The notes: generated by a model from the sequence alone, not told the origin. Shown: positions 1 to 9,567, counted from the stretch's first letter. The stretch: DNA of 19,898 bases from Entamoeba invadens IP1 (GCF_000330505.1 NW_004440443.1:36287-56184), one strand, 5' to 3'. Numbers and translations: made by a program.

Positions 1-414
1 GACCACCACCACTACCACCTTTAACAAAAAAAATATTTGCCGCGAGTGTTTTTTGAAGGAAGTCCACTTTTCAGCCACTGTTTGTGCGTCCCCATGTCAC
101 CCACTTTCCTTGTCCGTACTGTGTGGACGCGGATGTGGTTCCCCCCGCTTGCGGGGGGGTCAGGGGGGATCCGCGCCAAGGGAGGACTTGGAAAGTGGGT
201 GAAACGGTGCACAAACAGACTGTTTGAGTGCGTCTTTATGAGCCTTCTTTTCAATGCTCCGTCTCACTCGGTTTCCACTGACTCGAGGTGAATTTTCGGC
301 ATTTCTTGAATTCGGGAACCAGACCTAATATTATCCCAGTTTCCTATTTACTATAATTTTAATTTGAATATGATTCGAAATAGAAAAAATAAATCTATTT
401 TAAGAGGTGGTGGT
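1..414. repeat. GC-rich nested palindromic repeat bounded by inverted GACCACCACC
   Basis: GACCACCACC at 1-10 is inverted at 405-414. Inside lie perfect arms CTGTTTGTGC (78-87) with GCACAAACAG (209-218), CACCCACTTTCC (98-109) with GGAAAGTGGGTG (190-201), CGCGGAT (128-134) with ATCCGCG (169-175), and a C-run/G-run hairpin at 141-158. The nested order makes one long interrupted stem-loop of about 140 bp. Base composition is far richer in GC than the rest of the window. The boundaries resemble terminal inverted repeats, but the left flank is missing, so no target duplication can be checked. It could be a non-autonomous transposon, another repeat family, or a structured RNA. Both strands stay open for about 80 codons here, which I take to be a composition effect, not a gene. 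Confidence 0.6.
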
Positions 415-812
415 CAATGTAGGTCCCGTTACACTTTCAAATAAATTGTATATAAAATTAAACCAAAAAACTAGTTGGTTTTACATAAAATAATTAAAAA
501 ACAAGATATCAATTTTATATATATATATATATTATTAAAAAGGTAAGTATATTGTATTGAATATCATATATATATGAAGTCAATAACATTATAACGAATA
601 AAATTTCCAGTTAACACAACAATGAACAAACACAAAGTTCTTCAAATTAATTTATAACAATTACAAACGATTGAAAATAAGCAATTTGGATTGTTTTAAT
701 AAATAAAAAATAATAAATTTGTTATAATAACGACTTATTCTATTTTAAAGTATTCGACAAATGTATTATCAAACGGTATTTTAAACTAAAAATAAATATA
801 TCAAAAAGTAAA
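415..812. other. AT-rich spacer, no gene seen
   Basis: Very AT-rich sequence with a TA dinucleotide run near 518-530. It is the 3' flank of the minus-strand ubiquitin-like gene. I see no gene or RNA here. Confidence 0.5.
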
Positions 813-1046
813 TTAAATACCACCACGAAGTCTAAAAGTAGTAAACAAAGTACTTTGTGAGTTAATTCCAACGTCTTGGACAATCATATCATCAGTCAAA
901 TTCTTGCCCATAAAAACAAAAGAAAATTGGTCGAGTTCCATTCCTTGTTTTTCTCTGAATTTTAATTTGACATCTTTAATGGTGTTCTGCAATTCCACTT
1001 CGAGTGTAACTATTCTCCCAGTGATTGTCTTGACGAATATTTGCAT
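813..1046 (-). CDS. Divergent single-unit ubiquitin-like protein
   Basis: The 77-residue product aligns with ubiquitin over its whole length without gaps. It starts MQIFVKT and ends RLRGG followed by one isoleucine, so the Gly75-Gly76 conjugation end is present with a one-residue tail of the kind removed by deubiquitinases. Lysines are kept at positions 6, 27, 29, 33 and 48. Position 11 is Arg and position 63 is Ser, so K11 and K63 chains could not form on it. The Leu8/Ile44/Val70 patch reads Ile/Val/Thr, and His68 is Phe. These changes set it apart from the near-invariant eukaryotic ubiquitin. It is one unit, with no second repeat in frame. It may be a specialised modifier or a relaxing duplicate; the intact frame and GG end favour a functional protein. 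Confidence 0.85.
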   Translation of the reverse strand: MQIFVKTITGRIVTLEVELQNTIKDVKLKFREKQGMELDQFSFVFMGKNLTDDMIVQDVGINSQSTLFTTFRLRGGI

Positions 1047-1684
1047 GTTATGGTTAATTTAGTTCTGGTAGTCTTTATTTTTTTATAATAATAATAATCA
1101 TTACTTTTTTATCTAAAGATTATTTTGATAGTCAAAAGCAATAAATGAATTAAAATCGTACCATTTTTTTTAAACAATCATTAGATTACATTATTTATAT
1201 CAAAAAGATCATAAAAAAACAAACAACGATTACCAAATTCATGATTTTGGCTGATGAGGCGTTATTAAATTTGTTGTAAACTATTGTTTCGATTAAAAAA
1301 CTAAGATTAATATGGTTATAAAATAATAATCATTGTATGATAAAAAATAAAACTTTGAGTTTGTGGGAAATAAACTGGCTCGTTTAAAAATATAGTAAAA
1401 TATAAAATCATTGCTTTAAAATATAATAGATTAAAAACATATTAATAGCCATTTGCCATAATTAAACAAACGTTAATGTTGGGCGAATTATGAGAAGAGG
1501 GAAAGTTTGACAAATTATAATTTTTGTAAAATACTATAATTTATTGTTATCTTGATATAAATATATTAATTCCCTTATCTATGTACTTATCTGTGTATTT
1601 AATAAATTTAATATGAATGTAATAAAATAAAATACTATTTTGAAAAAAAATTCAATTGAAATGACTTTATGAAAATTAAATATA
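1047..1684. other. AT-rich spacer upstream of the ubiquitin-like gene
   Basis: No open frame or structured RNA is seen. The minus-strand promoter of the ubiquitin-like gene must lie at its left end, but I could not pick a convincing TATA or initiator. Confidence 0.4.
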
Positions 1685-1888
1685 CAGATGTGGGATTAAA
1701 GGTTCGACGAGTACCAAGGTTTCGACTTATATATTAAATACTATTTGAATAGTAATGAACAATTTTTTAATTTATTTTTAAAACATCGTCCAAATATAAC
1801 TTTTAATATTTAGTTTTTACATTGGTATAAAAATTATTAAATATTTGTCGAAACCATGGTCCTGGTCGAAACCTTAGTACCACATCTG
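1685..1888. mobile_element. 204-bp MITE with 42-bp terminal inverted repeats and TA flanks
   Basis: The left arm (1685-1726) begins CAGATGTGG and ends GGTTTCGAC. The right arm (1847-1888) is its reverse complement with 35 of 42 positions matching. TA dinucleotides lie directly outside both ends (1683-1684 and 1889-1890), as expected for a target-site duplication in the Tc1/mariner/pogo superfamily. Each arm contains a GGTTYCGAC-type motif twice (near 1700 and 1718 on the left), possibly paired transposase binding sites. The roughly 120-bp centre is AT-rich with no coding capacity. It is a non-autonomous element needing a transposase from elsewhere. Family assignment is inference from ends and target site. 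Confidence 0.8.
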
Positions 1889-2780
1889 TAATCAATTAAA
1901 AATTATCTTTACAAGAATAAAAAATAAACAATTTATGATATTTTATTGATACAGTTGTTTAAAAATTATTATCAAATTATAATCAAAAATGTCTTTATTT
2001 TATATTATCATAATTGTTTTGTTTTATTAAAACATAATTGTGATAAATTGTGTATTGTATTTTAAAAATGTTAAAACGACAATTGTGAAAAAAAATAAAT
2101 GTATATAATGTTTTGATTACATGTAATTATCAACAAAAAGTTGTTTATTGATGAATTTTGATGTTCTGTTTATTTTATCTTTTTTTAACCATGTTAACAC
2201 TTTAAATAACATTGAACAAAATTCAAGTGGTCTAAAAATCGGGAAATGTCGAGTTTATTAAATAAATTTCCGTTTTTTTAGAGTTTATATTATGTGCATA
2301 AACAATACACAAGCCAAAAAAAAAAAATTAATCAAAAATTCGATTAATATCCCTGGAAAAACAGGTCAAAACAAAAATAAGGGCGTTCTTTTAAGTGTTA
2401 AGTGGTTGTTTTTTGTGTGTTAAGTTGCTTTAGTTAATTTGATAATTATAATTATAATTATTATAATGTATGGTTATATTTCTAATTGTGAAATGGTTTT
2501 CGAATAATTAAAAACACATAAAAGAAATAATAAATGATATTGAGGGTTGTTATGTTTGGCAATAACTTATTAATTATTTTTAAAACGAAAATACAAACAA
2601 AATTATTAAGAATTCTTTTTATCTTTTTATCTTTTTATTTAATACAAATAAAGAATAAAACAGAAGGTGTTATGAGGTTGACTTAACTATATTTATTTAA
2701 TATAACAACTATTTATCAATAAAATAAAAAACTAATTATACAAAAATAGTAAAAATATGATAAAGAATAGTATCCGAGTA
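1889..2780. other. AT-rich spacer, no gene seen
   Basis: Low-complexity AT-rich DNA. Near 2238-2271 a GGAAAT/ATTTCC inverted pair is followed by a T run, and a small CCTG/CAGG hairpin occurs near 2351. Neither is strong enough to call an RNA gene. Confidence 0.4.
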
Positions 2781-2788
2781 GTATATAA
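2781..2788 (+). promoter_or_regulatory. TATA-like box of the U1 snRNA candidate
   Basis: GTATATAA lies about 29 bases before the proposed RNA 5' end at about 2810, which is normal TATA spacing. It is the clearest promoter-like motif near the structured RNA. Assignment rests on position only. Confidence 0.5.
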
Positions 2789-2809
2789 GGGTCGAAATAA
2801 ACTCCAAAA

Positions 2810-2944
2810 ATCAACAAACTTTTCCTTGTTAGTGTTGCTTCAAGAAACAGCACTAGCTCAGATGCGTGTTCCTGTGCACTTCGGACATTAGCGTCTGATG
2901 GTTTACCCTGGGAACAATTTTTGTATTGCCTTTTAATGGGCGCC
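2810..2944 (+). ncRNA. Candidate U1 spliceosomal snRNA with 5' end matched to GUUUGU donors
   Basis: U1 base-pairs with 5' splice sites to start spliceosome assembly in the nucleus. The 5' tail holds CAACAAAC (2812-2819), the exact complement of GUUUGUUG. Helix H can form between UUUCC (2821-2825) and GGGAA (2910-2914). Stem-loop I is a 10-bp stem (2828-2837 with 2848-2857) with the 10-nt loop CUUCAAGAAA, sharing UCANGAA with the known U1-70K site GAUCANGAAG. Stem-loop II (2859-2897) ends in a 10-nt loop UGUGCACUUC closed by CC/GG, matching 7 of 10 positions of the U1A site AUUGCACUCC. A tiny third stem lies at 2900-2907. The Sm site AAUUUUUG is at 2916-2923, then a short 3' hairpin (2927-2942). 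Ends are approximate. The order of parts is that of U1; stems III and IV are unusually short. Confidence 0.75.
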
Positions 2945-3507
2945 TTAACATTTTATATTACGTTCCATTACTATAACTTTTAATATTATAATTTTTAATT
3001 ACAATACATTATTGTTTTATTATAAAATATCTTATTTTGATTTTAATAACACTTAAAATCAACCCTTCCTGTTAGAAGTTATTTAACACTTTCACAACCC
3101 AAAACTTTTTTTTAAGAAGAAAAATAAGTAAAAAAGGAAATTGCCCAAATCATTTTTTATTATTTTTATTCCAAAACCCCTTTCTAACCCAAACCGGCCA
3201 ATAGTCAGTTTTATTTTACTTAAAATAATTAACAAATGAAAACTCAATTACTTAAGATTGATCAAAAATAATCTTTTTGGACGAAATTTCATATCGCTTT
3301 ATCGTGTTTCAACATATATAAAAACGCAACATCGTCAATCCACTTAATGACAAACAATGTCAAATAGTCACATTAACAAATATAACGACAATATAAACAC
3401 CAATATCATTATAATCAAATGACAATAAACCTTTTATATAAAAAACAACCAAATATATTAAACCATCATTAGACCCCATTTTTCTTCTAATGCTTTGCTC
3501 TTGTTTA

Positions 3508-3539
3508 ACACAAATAAACTCATTCATGTTTATTTGTGT
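3508..3539. repeat. Perfect 12-bp inverted repeat, 8-base loop
   Basis: ACACAAATAAAC (3508-3519) is followed eight bases later by its exact reverse complement (3528-3539). It is not next to a recognised gene end. It could be a transcript hairpin or a footprint of an element. Confidence 0.6.
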
Positions 3540-3631
3540 GACTATAAAATATACAATTCAAAATTGAGTTGATACAAAAAAAAAATAAAAAATTTCAAAA
3601 ATTTGTTTTGTGTATGAAGGCAAAAAAAGTG

Positions 3632-3693
3632 TTTAGGTAACAGAAAAAAATAAAAACTTATTATTATTACGTTTCTGTTTTGAACTTGTTAAA
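3632..3693 (+). repeat. 62-bp dispersed repeat, copy A
   Basis: It matches 14835-14896 in inverted orientation at about 59 of 62 positions, and the match stops sharply on both sides. Within it AACAGAAA and TTTCTGTT can pair as an 8-bp hairpin. The family is unknown to me. Flanks differ between the copies, so this is a mobile or structured short unit and not a large duplication. Confidence 0.7.
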
Positions 3694-4074
3694 TACAAAT
3701 TTAAATTTTCGAAAATTGACTACTTATTTTATAAAATTAAAAAAATAGTTAAACAAACTATAAAAATAATAATAATAATTAAATTATCAAGATCAGTACT
3801 ATTTATCATTGCAATTTGTAGTAATATAATTGACTGAAAATATCAACTTTTAGAAAATGTAAACTTGAGTTACAAATCAGTTTTCCACTCATGGATAGCT
3901 GATATCCATTACATGGATAGCATTTAATGGTGCTGTTGAGTATTTATAACACGTACTATGTCAAGTTTTTATTTGTTAAATAATTAAAATAGTATCTATT
4001 AGTTTTCAAACTAAAAATCAAACTAATAATATGAAACTGATTAAAAAAACATTATTTTTTTGACAGTCAAATAG

Positions 4075-4507
4075 AAAAGTGTGTTGTCACTTTGCTCTGA
4101 AATACTTTTGCCTCGTGTGGACTCGCAGAACGATGATGTTAAAAACACTGTGTTGCGATGTATTTCTGGGGTCGCAGCCAATATGGACGACACATTCATC
4201 ACACAAATTACACAAAAGTTTATTCAAGAATTCAAAAAGAAAAAAAGATGAACCAAACACAAATTTTGTTTAACTCCTTGTTGTACTTTTGTATGTGGTT
4301 CGCAAAAAAATTCGTGAGAGATATCTTCTGCGTTATCATGACAAAGTTTGCAATTTTATAATTGCGACTTTGTTAAAAAGGACCTTGGTCTATAACGTCT
4401 ATGTGTTAGAAATTGAAGAAAACAACGACGAGTTAACGTCGATTTTCAAAGCGACTGTTCTCTGGTTTATTTATAATGAGACATTGTTTATATGTGATAC
4501 TACTTGA
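4075..4507 (+). pseudogene. Coding-like relic in two frames, unidentified
   Basis: From 4075 to 4251 one frame is open without an ATG start and reads like a helical protein (for example SLCSEILLPRVDSQNDDVKN), ending in a lysine-rich tail and a stop. A second frame, open across 4289-4507, also reads plausibly (RKKIRERYLLRYHDK). Codons are richer in G and C than the flanking spacer, as in true coding DNA here. The 4075 frame directly follows a TAG that could be a splice acceptor, but I found no convincing upstream exon with a GTTTGT donor. The simplest reading is a truncated, frameshifted gene fragment. I do not recognise the family. An alternative is one exon of a gene whose other exons I missed. 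Confidence 0.4.
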
Positions 4508-5331
4508 CGATAATTATGTCTTTTTGATATTTTAACTCTAATTGCGAATTGCTAAAAAATGAGACTTTAAATTTGAAAGCAATATACAACTTTGTTACTA
4601 AAATATTTGTTTGTTTATCGGGGTTTTTTCGTGTGTATTACAATACACATTTTCCCTTTTTTTTGAATTAGTGAAATTATATTTAAAAACGTAAATTTTA
4701 AAACATTTTAAAGCAAAAACATTTTTTTAAGATATTTTAATTAACACCTAAAAAACATTGTTTTTTAGGTGTTAATTATTTAAATAAACACAAGAAGAAA
4801 TGCGTAATAAACAAAATTATATATACATATATTTTAAACAGTTTAATTCATATTTAAGACCACTAAAACATCAACTATTTACAACAGGGAGTTCTAACCG
4901 TTAAGTTTTAGTCAATAAGAATTTACATATTTTAGTGTAGTTTTTAACTATATTTTCTGTTTTGAGTAAATTATAATTATAATTTGGTAAAATATAAATT
5001 ACCAAAAAATATACAATTATTGTTGAAATAATAAATATTATATTTTATGAATAACATGAAGTATAACTTATAAAGTTGAATTTTTATACGAATCATCACT
5101 TATAATCTGTTTATAATTAATAAGGTTATTTCGAGTTTATAATAACTTATAAAATGTTATGTTTTTGAAATTCAAATATTTAAAACATCAAAATAATCTT
5201 ATAAATGAATTCTTAATTATGAAATTTCCAAAATTAGAAACTTCATTTAGTTTGTATTTGTCATGAAACAGGACAACAAATTATATAAAAACATGAATAC
5301 TCTAAAATTTTAATATCGAATAAATTATTCA
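4508..5331. other. AT-rich spacer with two hairpins
   Basis: No gene seen. TGTGTATT (4632-4639) pairs with AATACACA (4642-4649), followed by pyrimidine runs that could end a transcript. A much stronger hairpin lies at 4738-4778. Confidence 0.4.
4738..4778. repeat. Perfect 19-bp inverted repeat with 3-base loop
   Basis: The arms 4738-4756 and 4760-4778 are exact reverse complements around the loop ATT, with the core AACACCTAAAAAAC. The perfect arms imply recent origin or selection. No gene ends directly beside it, so a transcript terminator role is uncertain. It could equally be a tiny hairpin element. Confidence 0.65.
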
Positions 5332-5926
5332 ATGTTAACTACTAACTCTTCAAAATATATTTCAATTGCTGTTTTGTTTTTAACTGGCATGGTTTCTCTT
5401 GTTTGTTATTATAATAAGTTTATTTTTTATTTGACTTAATGACATATAGATTGCATGGGTTGTGTGTTTGGTAATCATTACAAACATATTCTTTGGGTTT
5501 ATAAAAACAAAAGAATATGATAAGGTTACCATTTCTTTCTTTGGTAACATGACGTATCTGATATCTCTGACTTTTCCTCTTGTGTTCTTCTTTTTATCTT
5601 TCAAAAAATGGCGAGGTGATATATCAAAAGCAACAAGAATTTCTTCTATTTTGATCTTTTTCATATCAAACCTTGTAATGGGTTTAACTTATATTATTCC
5701 TTATTATTATGTGAATTATGGTATGTTATGTCCAAAATGTGAAGAAACTCCTCAATCCTTGTTAAGCTACCATCTCAGTCTGGGGTTTCTTGGATTTGGA
5801 ATTGTTTCTATGTTGTGTATGATATGTTATTCGATATTCGTTAGAGTTCAAAAATGTAATAAAAGAAAAGAAATTCCATTTGAGAAAATGACAGTCGAAG
5901 AAAACTTTTCAAATAAAACTAATTAA
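5332..5926 (+). CDS. Two-exon four-TM membrane protein, tetraspanin-like layout
   Basis: Exon 1 (5332-5400, 23 codons from ATG) joins exon 2 (5450-5926) through a 49-nt phase-0 intron with donor GTTTGT and acceptor TAG. The 181-residue product has TM segments near residues 11-38, 57-73, 87-111 and 131-153. Between TM3 and TM4 is a short loop with a CPKC motif, and the tail is charged (RVQKCNKRKE). Splicing completes TM1, which the continuous exon-2 frame lacks; that frame also has no early ATG. The layout, with a short inner TM2-TM3 loop and an outer Cys loop, resembles tetraspanins, but the outer loop is only about 20 residues and has no CCG motif. Function unknown; plasma or endomembrane location is likely. 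Confidence 0.7.
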
Positions 5927-7181
5927 AAAGTTTTTATTCAAAGTATTTTTGGTTAAACATATGATATAATAAAATTATTGTTTCGTGTAACATTTAAACA
6001 TACAGTAGGGAAAATGAAATTTAGCCCAAAGAAATTCCTATATTTTTCTTTAAAAACACGGGTTTTTACTAAAAAAACAAATATTTTGGAAATTTGACTT
6101 TTATTTAGGTATAGTTTATTATTTTAATATAACAATAGAAATAAATTGGTTTTTCTTTGGGCTAAGGTTAATTTGCTGGGCGAAGGTTTAATAACCCAAC
6201 TGTATATCTGTATGTAAATAATACAAAAAATTATTACAAATTAATAATTTCATAAAATAAATGTGAATAAAAATACAAATTTAATCATTAAAGTATGTTA
6301 TTTCATTATTTTTTATCATTTTGGATTTTTTCATATGGTGTTATGAAAAATGAAACAATAAACACAAAATATCTTATTCAACGATGTTTTGTTGTTAAAA
6401 TATGTAAAATTATATGTGTTGTAATTATTTAATAAAGATATTGTAATATAATTGTTTTTAAACACAGAGTTGATAATATAAGTGTTAATATCTATGTTTT
6501 TTAAAAAAACTTAAACTTGTTAAATAATAATATTGATTATCATTAATTTTTAAAATAACTGATATTTTATTACACTATCAATTAAAATTTTTAATACCAA
6601 TAGATGAAAATATAGGTGATGGTATTTATCTGTAAAAATGTGAATTGACAACACTATTGAATGTTTTTTATATATATATTCATTATTAAAAAAATGTGAC
6701 TGATTATTATATGATTTAATTAAAATAATTATAATAATATAACAAAGATTAATAATAATAAATTTATTATATAAGTTACTAAATCAATAGTTATAATTGA
6801 TAAAAATATTCAAAAATATGATTTATCTCCGATTTAATTTTAAAAAAAAATTTAACTATAAACAATAATAAAAATAAACTAGTAACATAAATTATGTTAA
6901 GTTCCTTTTAATTCTTGCTAAATAACTATTTATTAACATATCAAATAATCAACTTCAAAATAAAAAAAAAATGTTAAAAGTTCTTGACAAACTAGTGATA
7001 CTATATTTAGTAGTATAATAAATTATAAAATATAATACAATAAACTTAAAACACAACTTAAAATTCTTTTCAACACTGTCTTTTTAAAAAAATGAAACCA
7101 GAAATCATAGCAAAAATAACAATTAAAAAAATATAACAACCCCACTATAACTAAATATCTTTGATCTTACAAATCAATAGT
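5927..7181. other. AT-rich spacer containing a 200-bp MITE
   Basis: Apart from the element at 6003-6202, this is low-complexity AT-rich DNA with no gene that I can support. Confidence 0.4.
6003..6202. mobile_element. 200-bp MITE-like element with CAGT ends and TA flanks
   Basis: It starts CAGTAGGG and ends with the reverse complement of CAGTTGGG (7 of 8 match), with TA directly outside at 6001-6002 and 6203-6204. A second, subterminal inverted pair is perfect over 14 bp: TTAGCCCAAAGAAA (6021-6034) and TTTCTTTGGGCTAA (6152-6165). The right subterminal part is longer than the left by about 20 bp, with a repeated GGGCTAAGG/GGGCGAAGG motif. The centre is AT-rich and non-coding. Ends and target site fit the pogo/Tc1/mariner superfamily. 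It shares no arm sequence with the 1685-1888 element, so it is a different family. Confidence 0.7.
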
Positions 7182-7991
7182 ATGACTGCAACAGAATTTG
7201 ATGCTGACGAAAGTTTGTTTTCAAATAAAAAGTTCTCAAATCACAAAACGAAAGGGTGATTATATTATGTGTTTTAAAAAATTATAATTTTTAACAAAAC
7301 GAATTATCGAAAAACAATTTTTAAAAATATGGTATTAATTGTTATACGTGATTATACAAATTGTTTGTGTGATTTAAACACGTAAAAATATACAACTTCA
7401 TATATATACAACAAATCGTTTCACATTCGTTTTGCCAAATTAATTATAATATTGTGAACTATAAATAAACTATATTTCTCTTATATTTTTAACTCAATTT
7501 TGTTATATTTCTTCTTCCCATTTTAATAATTATTTGTTTAATTTGATTATAGTTAAATAAAGCTATATTCAATACATTTTAGTCCCTTTTTTGTGACTAT
7601 CGCGGTATAGTATTATTAGTTTACTTACTATTATGTTTAAGAATACACATGACTCGTAGAATTTACTCAAAAGGATACCCACGAAATGCTAGTGAAAGAC
7701 GAGAACGAGACGGCGAACACATTGAATGTAACGGCACAAGCGGGGTACACCTTTGCGACACTGGAAAACCAAAATGTGAAAAAGCAGACGGAGAACATTA
7801 AAGAGATTAAAGAGAACGCAGAGGCGGTGGACAAAAAAGTCCAAGAGGCCGATGACACTTCGAAACATATTCGACAAATGCGGTGTGAAAGTCGTAAGTG
7901 GACTATTATCGGAACTACTGTTGGTATTGCCATTGCTTTGATCATCATTATCATCATCATCATTGTGCTTGTTGTTGTGTTCAAGAAATGA
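7182..7991 (+). CDS. Tail-anchored SNARE, probable Q-SNARE; spliced start proposed
   Basis: The continuous frame 7686-7991 (101 residues) has one SNARE-type heptad coiled coil (about residues 3-65), then one TM segment (about 74-98) and a two-lysine end. The motif AGYTFATLENQ resembles the first SNARE motif of SNAP-25-type and Qb proteins, making Gln29 the likely zero-layer residue. SNAREs drive membrane fusion; this one would sit in a membrane by its C-terminus. Starting at 7686 barely covers the motif. A better model has exon 1 at 7182-7212 (MTATEFDADE), donor GTTTGT at 7213 and acceptor TAG at 7657-7659. Both sides are phase 1, giving about 120 residues. That intron would be 447 nt, long for this genome. 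The TM is encoded by an ATC/ATT run giving eight isoleucines. Confidence is good for SNARE-like, lower for exon 1. Confidence 0.65.
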
Positions 7992-9035
7992 TCTGTTGAA
8001 CATTGCTAATCAATTAATCCGTTTTTTTTTTCTATGTTACTGTCGTTTTATATATTATTATTGTTTATTTAAATTGGCAGTCATAGTGTATCCTTTTTGA
8101 ATTATAAATATAAATTTTATTTATAAATTGAATAAAACTATTCAAATGTCAGTGTTTGTAGATACAACATTATTTGAAAAGGTGGAAAAACAGTTCAATT
8201 TTATGAAACTATAAAGTGTTGTTGTATAATTACAAACTTAAACTTTTTATTCATTTTTTAATATCAATGAAGAATTATTACTTATTCTTGATTTATTAAT
8301 GATATTTTTCATATTTAATTATAAAGTAGTTCATAAATAATATCCATCTTTTAACCACTTCTCCATCGATGATAATTTATATTAGATTTGTAATAATTTA
8401 AAGAGTAATGTTAATAATATTGTTTAAATGCACTATATGTAGACTTTAGACTTTATCTAAAAAATAGTTTATTGTATTTTTAATTGTGATTTTATTTACT
8501 AAAAGTATTTATACCAAAAAAATATTTTCATTGGCTTGTAAGTTAATAATAATCATAATTTAAAAAACACTTATAATAGTTGATTATTGTTTATACTTAA
8601 CAACATTAAACTTGCCATAATTATGTGAATATAACATCAATAATATATTCCAAAGATTATAATAAATAATAATAATATTAACAAAAAATAAATAATATTA
8701 ACTCACACACCGAAACAATATCATTTCAATGTTAAGTGTATTTTTTATATAACTGGTCAAATATTGTTATAATTTTATATAAAAGTATCGATTTAAAATA
8801 ATAAAACCTTAAATATTAGTTTTTGGAATTTATTGTTATTTCATTTTTATAATTACTTTTAATTGAATTACTGTCTGATGTATGTCCAATCAAAATCCAC
8901 TCATTCATTTTATTATTTGAATAAAAAACGACTGAAATTTATAAACAAATAAATTTGTAATTTGAAAAAAATGACAAACTTAAATTTATTTTTCATTCTC
9001 CTATATTTAAAATAACACGTTTATAATAATATAAA

Positions 9036-9053
9036 ATAACGATAACGATAACG
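9036..9053. repeat. ATAACG hexamer, three tandem copies
   Basis: Three exact tandem copies followed by a partial fourth. A simple microsatellite in spacer DNA. Confidence 0.8.
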
Positions 9054-9567
9054 ATACTTAACAGATATATATAAATATATATATATTACTTGATAAATAA
9101 CTTTAATTTTGTCATTATTATATAGTACTTTTTAATTAAAAAATAATCACAAGTATAAATCACTTTTGAGTGTATTTCCATCTAAAATATCATCTGATGT
9201 TTCTGAAAAATAACATTTGATTGATACATTTATAATTATTATAAACAAATCTATTAACTTTAATACCTTTGCCAATAAACAGTAAAAATAAATTATTATT
9301 TGTACCCATTCAAAATATAATTAACCCAAATTTTATTCTTCTATTTTATTACAACCATATTAATTAAAATCGAAGTAAATAATCTTTACAATAATAATAA
9401 TATATATTTCGAACAAATTTTGAAAACCTCAAATCCAACATTTTGTTTTTAAGTTATTGTTATTTTTCAAAAAATCTCCTCAGTTTGGGTTTTCTGTGTA
9501 ACTTCTATTATTAGATTTTTATTTATGAAATTTATTTATTTTAAATTATTAATATATAGTAAAATAA

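Larger units (their letters stand above)
2945..4074. other. AT-rich spacer with small inverted repeats and one dispersed repeat copy
   Basis: No gene seen. It holds the perfect hairpin at 3508-3539, the dispersed block at 3632-3693, and near 3891-3920 two copies of ATGGATAGC, the first pairing with TATCCAT beside it. A TATATAAAA stretch near 3314 could be a TATA box, but no product follows that I can recognise. Confidence 0.4.

Noticed and set aside
21..291. Open frames of about 80 codons on both strands
   Set aside because: They follow the GC-rich palindrome, lack family resemblance, and both strands being open at once points to composition.
1697..1712. GGTTCGA resembling a tRNA B box
   Set aside because: It sits in a MITE terminal repeat with no A box or cloverleaf around it.
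2926..2940. GCCTTTTAA resembling the U5 snRNA loop GCCUUUUAC
   Set aside because: It lies 3' of the Sm site; in U5 that loop is 5' of it. The remaining parts match U1 instead.
5380..5664. Minus-strand 94-codon frame
   Set aside because: Antisense to the four-TM gene and overlapping its splice site; no protein features.
7649..7801. Fifty-codon frame from ATG 7649 overlapping the SNARE
   Set aside because: It has no heptad, TM or recognisable motif. The alternative frame gives a full SNARE motif and anchor.
7667..8003. Minus-strand frames over the SNARE gene
   Set aside because: Mirror frames of the SNARE coding sequence; low-complexity products from the ATC repeat.
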